From Armatimonadota bacterium (GTDB lineage: Bacteria; Armatimonadota; HRBIN16), in contig BPGT01000006.1 of NCBI GenBank assembly GCA_026003175.1, positions 62,001 through 126,000 on the forward strand: a stretch of 64,000 nt of DNA. The letters run 5' to 3'. The position numbers and the translations under genes are program-made. This document shows, one piece after another, positions 60,466-64,000 of this stretch. Below the pieces are notes generated by a model. That model was not told the origin of the DNA. It made no database searches and worked only from the letters and a program-made list of their open reading frames with translations. Each line of letters starts with the position of its first letter. Within the stretch, counting starts at the first letter, position 1.

Positions 60466-61818
60466 ATGCGACGCACGCAGTTGATACTGGCTATTCTCGT
60501 GCTATGGGTGTTGAGCGCAGCACTGCAGACCGCGATTGACCCCCGGCGCAAACAGTTCGAGCCGAAGGTGCAGGGGCTGTTCGGCAAAATGACCGGCTTG
60601 CCCACTGAGTACATCTTCGGCACGATGCTGGGCTTCCGCGAAGTGGTGGCGGGTGCGCTGTGGGTACGTGCCGATTCCTTCTTCCATGAGGGCAACTATG
60701 ATGCCATCCTGCCCATCATCCGGCTGGTTACGTGGCTGGACCCGCACAACCTGGACGTGTACAGCACCGGTGCGTGGCACATTGGCTACAACTTCACCGA
60801 CACCGAACAGCGTTCGGACCGACGCTACCTCTCCGCCGCGCTGAAACTGCTGGAAGAGGGTGTGGAGAACAACCCCGACGTGTACGACATGTACTTCGAG
60901 ATGGGCTGGATGTGGTACGACAAGATTAAACAAGCGCATAACTCCGTACAGTGGTTCCAGAAGGCGTACGAGTTCCCGGACCGCCCGGATGAGTACTCGC
61001 CGGGCATTCCGCCTGCTCGAAGGCACATGCTCGCGCATGCCTGGGAGAAGGCAGGGCTGATTGACCAGTGCTTGCTCACCTGGCAGGACATCTTGCGCAA
61101 GCACGAGCAGTACTATGAGCGGCACAAGAAAGAGTACATGGCGAAGGTGCAAATCGATGTGGCTAAGCACAACTATGCTCTCACCGAGCTTCGCCAGTAC
61201 CGACGCTACCTGAAGCAGCCGCCGGATACACAGCCGCCTGTCGACGTCAAGTTTGACGTGAAGGTGCGCGTGGTGGAGCCTAAGATTATCGAGGTGTCCG
61301 GCACGGTAGACCTGGGTCAATACTACGATACCCAGATGCAAAAAATGGACTTCCGTCCTGGGCGCGTGGACGTAGTGCTGCGCGATGAGGGCTACAAGTC
61401 GTCCATCCTGCCTACCGATGAGAAAGAGGCGGGCGAGGTGTGGCGACAGAAGGTGTTTACCTTCGACGTGCCCGACGTAACCATCATGCAGGAGCAGATA
61501 GCCATCATCAAGGGCAAATTCAAGCGCAAAATAGACATGAGCAAGGACCCGATGATGTACAGCTTCAAGGCTCCGCGCTATGTGGTCACGGTGCGCTTCA
61601 ACCCGCTATACGCCCCGCCGCAAACGCAGGACCGCATCGGCTGGCGCGGTGAAGGGCTAACGGACAAGCGGTATCTGCGCGTGGACCAAGTGACCACAGT
61701 GGATAAGGACGGCAAGACTTACACTGTGCCCGTGCGCCGCGTGCGCAAACATCTGCTGCTCACACGCGAACAGCTGCTGAGCGGCAAGGGCGAAGCAGTA
61801 GAATACAGGCTGGAATAG
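60466..61818 (+). CDS. TPR-like membrane-associated protein of the ABC operon
   Basis: A 450-residue protein starting with a signal anchor (LILAILVLWVLSAALQTAI) followed by helical repeats of TPR type (LDPHNLDVYSTGAWHIGYNF, LKLLEEGVENNPDVYDMYFEMGWMWYDK, cited in parts) to about residue 230, then a beta-rich C-terminal domain (VVEPKIIEVSGTVDLGQYYD, DPMMYSFKAPRYVVTVRFNP). The operon position after an ABC-2 ATPase and permease suggests it helps assemble or guide the exported product. No specific family recognised. It ends 30 bases before the promoter-like element of the SRP RNA gene. Confidence 0.75.
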   Translation: MRRTQLILAILVLWVLSAALQTAIDPRRKQFEPKVQGLFGKMTGLPTEYIFGTMLGFREVVAGALWVRADSFFHEGNYDAILPIIRLVTWLDPHNLDVYSTGAWHIGYNFTDTEQRSDRRYLSAALKLLEEGVENNPDVYDMYFEMGWMWYDKIKQAHNSVQWFQKAYEFPDRPDEYSPGIPPARRHMLAHAWEKAGLIDQCLLTWQDILRKHEQYYERHKKEYMAKVQIDVAKHNYALTELRQYRRYLKQPPDTQPPVDVKFDVKVRVVEPKIIEVSGTVDLGQYYDTQMQKMDFRPGRVDVVLRDEGYKSSILPTDEKEAGEVWRQKVFTFDVPDVTIMQEQIAIIKGKFKRKIDMSKDPMMYSFKAPRYVVTVRFNPLYAPPQTQDRIGWRGEGLTDKRYLRVDQVTTVDKDGKTYTVPVRRVRKHLLLTREQLLSGKGEAVEYRLE

Positions 61819-61830
61819 CTCCGCTCGATG

Positions 61831-61839
61831 TGTTACAAT
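61831..61839 (+). promoter_or_regulatory. Extended -10 element of the SRP RNA gene
   Basis: TGTTACAAT combines TGn and TACAAT, ending about ten bases before the predicted 5' end of the SRP RNA. A weak TGGAAT at 61811-61816 is 17 bases upstream as -35. Confidence 0.5.
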
Positions 61840-61848
61840 AGGGATAGA

Positions 61849-62121
61849 GTAGCCGTGCTAGCCGGGGAGCTAGCGGTGCCCTGTACCCGCAATCCGCTAT
61901 AGCGGGGGTGAACTCCTGCCCGCGGTGCCGTCTTGTGGGCAGTGCCTGCGTTGGTGGCGTTGATGGTTGGGCGCTGCGCAACGGTTGACGTGCCAACCCC
62001 GCCAGGTCCGGAAGGAAGCAACGGTCAACACGCTCTCCGTGTGCCGCAGTCCTACCCAGCCGGAGTCAACGGCGCAGGTCGACGCCCGGAAGGCGCGTAT
62101 CAACGGCAGGTGCACGGCTAC
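61849..62121 (+). ncRNA. ffs: Signal recognition particle RNA, large type with Alu domain
   Basis: The 5' arm GCCGTGCTAGCCGGGGAGCTAGCG closely matches the start of Bacillus-type large SRP RNA (quoted below 20 bases per part), GGTGCCCTGTACCCGC follows, and CCAGGTCCGGAAGGAAGC with the GGAAGCA internal loop is the universal SRP domain binding Ffh. The 3' end GGTGCACGGC pairs with the 5' GCCGTGC. Length about 270 bases implies a full Alu domain, as in Firmicutes and several thermophilic phyla. Here dnaX follows one gene downstream, a common neighbour of ffs. Confidence 0.92.
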
Positions 62122-62149
62122 TCTATCACTTCCTGTTTTTGTGTCCAAC

Positions 62150-63157
62150 ATGATGAATGCCGGACGATACCTGTTATTGTGCTTGTGGCTTGCGCTGTCG
62201 CTGGTGTCGGTTGCCCGGTCGGCAGAGCGCGAGGTTCGTTTCCAGAGCGATGGGGTAATACTGGTCGGCACTTTGGTCGTGCCCGACGGAGCCACCACCA
62301 AATCCCCCGCCCTGCTGATGATTCCGGGCAGTGGTGCGGTAGACCGCAACGGCAACGGTGACGGATTAAACACTGACCTCTTTCGCCAACTGGCGCAACG
62401 GCTGGCGCAACTGGGCTACGTGACACTGCGTTACGACAAGCGCGGAATCGGCGCCAGCAAGCTACCCGAGAAAGAACAGGACAAAACCTCCCTGTCGCAG
62501 CTCGCTCGCGATGCCGTCGCCGCCTACAACTTCCTGCGCCAGCAGGCAGAGGTGGACCCTCAGCGCGCAGGCGTGCTAGGCTATGAGGACGGCGCGTTGA
62601 TCGGCATGGCGCTGGCGGGAGAAATGGCTGACCCGCCCAAGGTGCTGGTATGTCTCGCACCGCCCGGACGCACGCCCGCCATTATCCTGCGCGAAAACCT
62701 GCAACAACGCTGGCGCAGCGAGGGCATGTCGGCGGACAAGATTCAACGCCGTCTGGGGGATTTCGACGCCGCCATCGCCGCGCTGTACTACCGCTTACCG
62801 TTGCCTCCCCTACACGAGGATGTAGCTCCCTACTTCATGCTGCCCGACCGTCCCTACCTGCAGGAGTTCTACTTCGAGAACCCTGTAGCACGACTGAAGG
62901 CGGTGAAAATTCCGGTGCTGCTGCTGTACGGCGAGATGGATAGAAGGGTTTCGCCCAAACAGGATGGAGAATTGCTGTACCAGCAGGCACGCGGTGCAGG
63001 AAACAATAAGGTGGTGTTGAAAGTACTTCCTGGCACAGCCCATGCGTTCAAGGTATCCCCAACGGGCGACACGCAGGACGTGTTGACGAACCCGCAGGTT
63101 CCCCTCGCGCCCGGGCTGGTGGACGCACTCAAGGAATGGCTTTCCGCCAACCTGTAG
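62150..63157 (+). CDS. Exported alpha/beta-hydrolase-fold protein with replaced nucleophile
   Basis: A 335-residue protein with a signal peptide (hydrophobic residues 7-23, AxA-like end). The hydrolase fold is clear: LLMIPGSGAVDRNG (oxyanion loop), YVTLRYDKRGIGAS, and late LLLYGEMDRRVSP and GTAHAF segments with the acid and His of the triad. The nucleophile elbow, usually GHSEG, reads GYEDG at 144-148, so Ser is replaced by Glu146. This suggests an inactive or altered enzyme, unless the call of the elbow is wrong. ATG at 62150 or 62153. dnaX starts three bases after its stop. Confidence 0.82.
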   Translation: MMNAGRYLLLCLWLALSLVSVARSAEREVRFQSDGVILVGTLVVPDGATTKSPALLMIPGSGAVDRNGNGDGLNTDLFRQLAQRLAQLGYVTLRYDKRGIGASKLPEKEQDKTSLSQLARDAVAAYNFLRQQAEVDPQRAGVLGYEDGALIGMALAGEMADPPKVLVCLAPPGRTPAIILRENLQQRWRSEGMSADKIQRRLGDFDAAIAALYYRLPLPPLHEDVAPYFMLPDRPYLQEFYFENPVARLKAVKIPVLLLYGEMDRRVSPKQDGELLYQQARGAGNNKVVLKVLPGTAHAFKVSPTGDTQDVLTNPQVPLAPGLVDALKEWLSANL

Positions 63158-63159
63158 AC

Positions 63160-64000
63160 ATGGCACACATCGCGCTATATAGAAAATACCGTTCGCAGAC
63201 GTTCGAGGATGTTATCGGGCAGCAGCACGTGACCCAGACACTGCAAAACGCCATTCGAACGGGCAAGGTCGCTCATGCCTACCTGTTCTGCGGACCGCGC
63301 GGCACCGGTAAAACCACCACGGCGCGTCTGCTGGCTAAAGCGTTGAACTGCGAGCAAGGACCGACCCCCACGCCCTGCGACCGGTGCGCGATGTGTGTGG
63401 CTATTCGCGAGGGCAGGGCGGTGGATGTGATAGAGATGGATGCCGCATCCGAAACCGGTATCGACGACGTGCGCGAAACCATCATCGAGAACGCTCAGTA
63501 CATGCCTCAGCAGGCGCGCTATAAGGTGTATATCATCGACGAGGTACATGACCTTTCCACCAAAGCCTTTGACGCCCTGCTGAAGACGTTGGAAGAACCG
63601 CCTGCGCATGTGGTGTTTGTGCTGGCGACCACCGAGGTACAGCGCGTACCTGTCACCATCCGTTCACGCTGTATCCGTTTTGACTTTCGCCGTGCCTCGC
63701 TGGAAGACCTGATGCTGCGTATCAACACCGTTCTGGAGCATGAAGGGTTGACCGCTGAGCCGGAGGCGGTGCAGGCGATTGCCCGTGTGGCGGATGGCTC
63801 CTTCCGCGATGCATTGAGCCTGTTAGAGCAGGTGCTGGCATACGCGGGCGGGCATGTGGATTACGAGACGGTGCGCGCGGTGCTGGGCATTGTGGACGAG
63901 GAGGCGGTAGGGGCGGTGATTAACGCCGCCGCACGCGGTGATGTGGCGAAAGCGCTGACAGCGGCCGACGAGATGTTGCGGCGGGGAAGCAGTGTGCGCA
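63160..64000 (+). CDS. dnaX: DNA polymerase III subunit gamma/tau, 3' end outside window
   Basis: The frame is open from the ATG at 63160 to the window end (280 codons). It is the clamp-loader ATPase: YRKYRSQTFEDVIGQ at the start, Walker A GPRGTGKT (45-52), the zinc-module cysteines C64, C73, C76 and C79, Walker B in YIIDEVHDLS and the SRC sensor motif in VTIRSRCIRF. The tau-specific C-terminal part lies beyond the window, so programmed frameshifting cannot be judged. It is two bases after the alpha/beta-hydrolase gene and downstream of the SRP RNA. Confidence 0.96.
   Translation, partial: MAHIALYRKYRSQTFEDVIGQQHVTQTLQNAIRTGKVAHAYLFCGPRGTGKTTTARLLAKALNCEQGPTPTPCDRCAMCVAIREGRAVDVIEMDAASETGIDDVRETIIENAQYMPQQARYKVYIIDEVHDLSTKAFDALLKTLEEPPAHVVFVLATTEVQRVPVTIRSRCIRFDFRRASLEDLMLRINTVLEHEGLTAEPEAVQAIARVADGSFRDALSLLEQVLAYAGGHVDYETVRAVLGIVDEEAVGAVINAAARGDVAKALTAADEMLRRGSSVR

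Noticed and set aside
1-64000. CRISPR array or prophage
   Set aside because: No regularly spaced direct repeats, integrase, capsid or tail genes are seen.

Overview
The window looks like a chromosomal segment of a diderm, probably thermophilic or moderately thermophilic bacterium, most plausibly a member of the Armatimonadota. This is inferred from the gene mix (dockerin-type secreted protein, Tat-exported Gfo/Idh oxidoreductase, GH27/GH106-like/GH99-like carbohydrate enzymes, DUF1080 protein, an outer-membrane-like beta-barrel ending in Phe) and from the base composition. No rRNA or ribosomal protein is present to prove it. Genes are densely packed, with many ATGA/GTGA/TTGA stop-start overlaps and many GTG or TTG starts. 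No phage, integrase, transposase or CRISPR array is visible. The only mobile-looking DNA consists of short palindromic repeats and gene fragments.

Layout. 1-8.3 kb: end of an outer-membrane-like protein, fructose-bisphosphate aldolase, then two diverged paralogous membrane proteins (alkaline-phosphatase-like lumenal domain plus about ten membrane spans). They face each other across a Nif3-family gene, and argB leads the leftward operon. 8.3-12.7 kb: a GH106-like glycosidase and an FG-GAP beta-propeller protein. 12.8-16.8 kb: purC, a diacylglycerol-kinase-family lipid kinase, and a UvrD-like helicase with a RelE-like N-terminus. 16.9-22.2 kb: six-hairpin glycosidase-like protein, GH27 alpha-galactosidase, RibD-like reductase, small zincin, class-A-beta-lactamase-like hydrolase, DUF1080 protein. 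22.4-26.2 kb: YyaL/SPATA20-type thioredoxin protein with a DsbD-like tail, an unexplained structured intergenic element, ferrochelatase and an Uma2 relic.

26.2-31.0 kb: a sugar ABC importer operon (enolase-superfamily enzyme, binding protein, two permeases, 74-residue protein). 31.0-34.5 kb: HEPN/MNT pair, then pgl, zwf and a cupin protein. 34.6-38.7 kb: tRNA-Arg(GCG) and a four-gene operon encoding an octaheme tetrathionate-reductase-like cytochrome, cytochrome b and two YeeE/YedE sulfur transporters. 38.8-43.7 kb: hydroxyacid dehydrogenase and the proA-nadD-LCP-rsfS-TPR operon. 43.8-54.7 kb: assorted metabolic and secreted proteins (PEBP lipoprotein, GH99-like, hydroxyacid dehydrogenase, UroD family, Gfo/Idh, ApbE, two secreted paralogues, alkyltransferase-like protein, sugar isomerase). 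54.7-58.4 kb: orphan MNT antitoxin, a broken HEPN gene beside a palindromic repeat, then an amidase with a small Tat-leader partner and a dockerin protein. 58.6-64 kb: ABC-2 exporter operon with a TPR-like partner, a large Alu-type SRP RNA, an alpha/beta-hydrolase with a replaced nucleophile, and the 5' part of dnaX.

Nothing here is demonstrably a new system. The strongest candidates for a second look are the structured element at 24728-24888, the octaheme cytochrome/YeeE operon, the RelE-UvrD fusion and the convergent paralogous membrane proteins around the Nif3-like gene.
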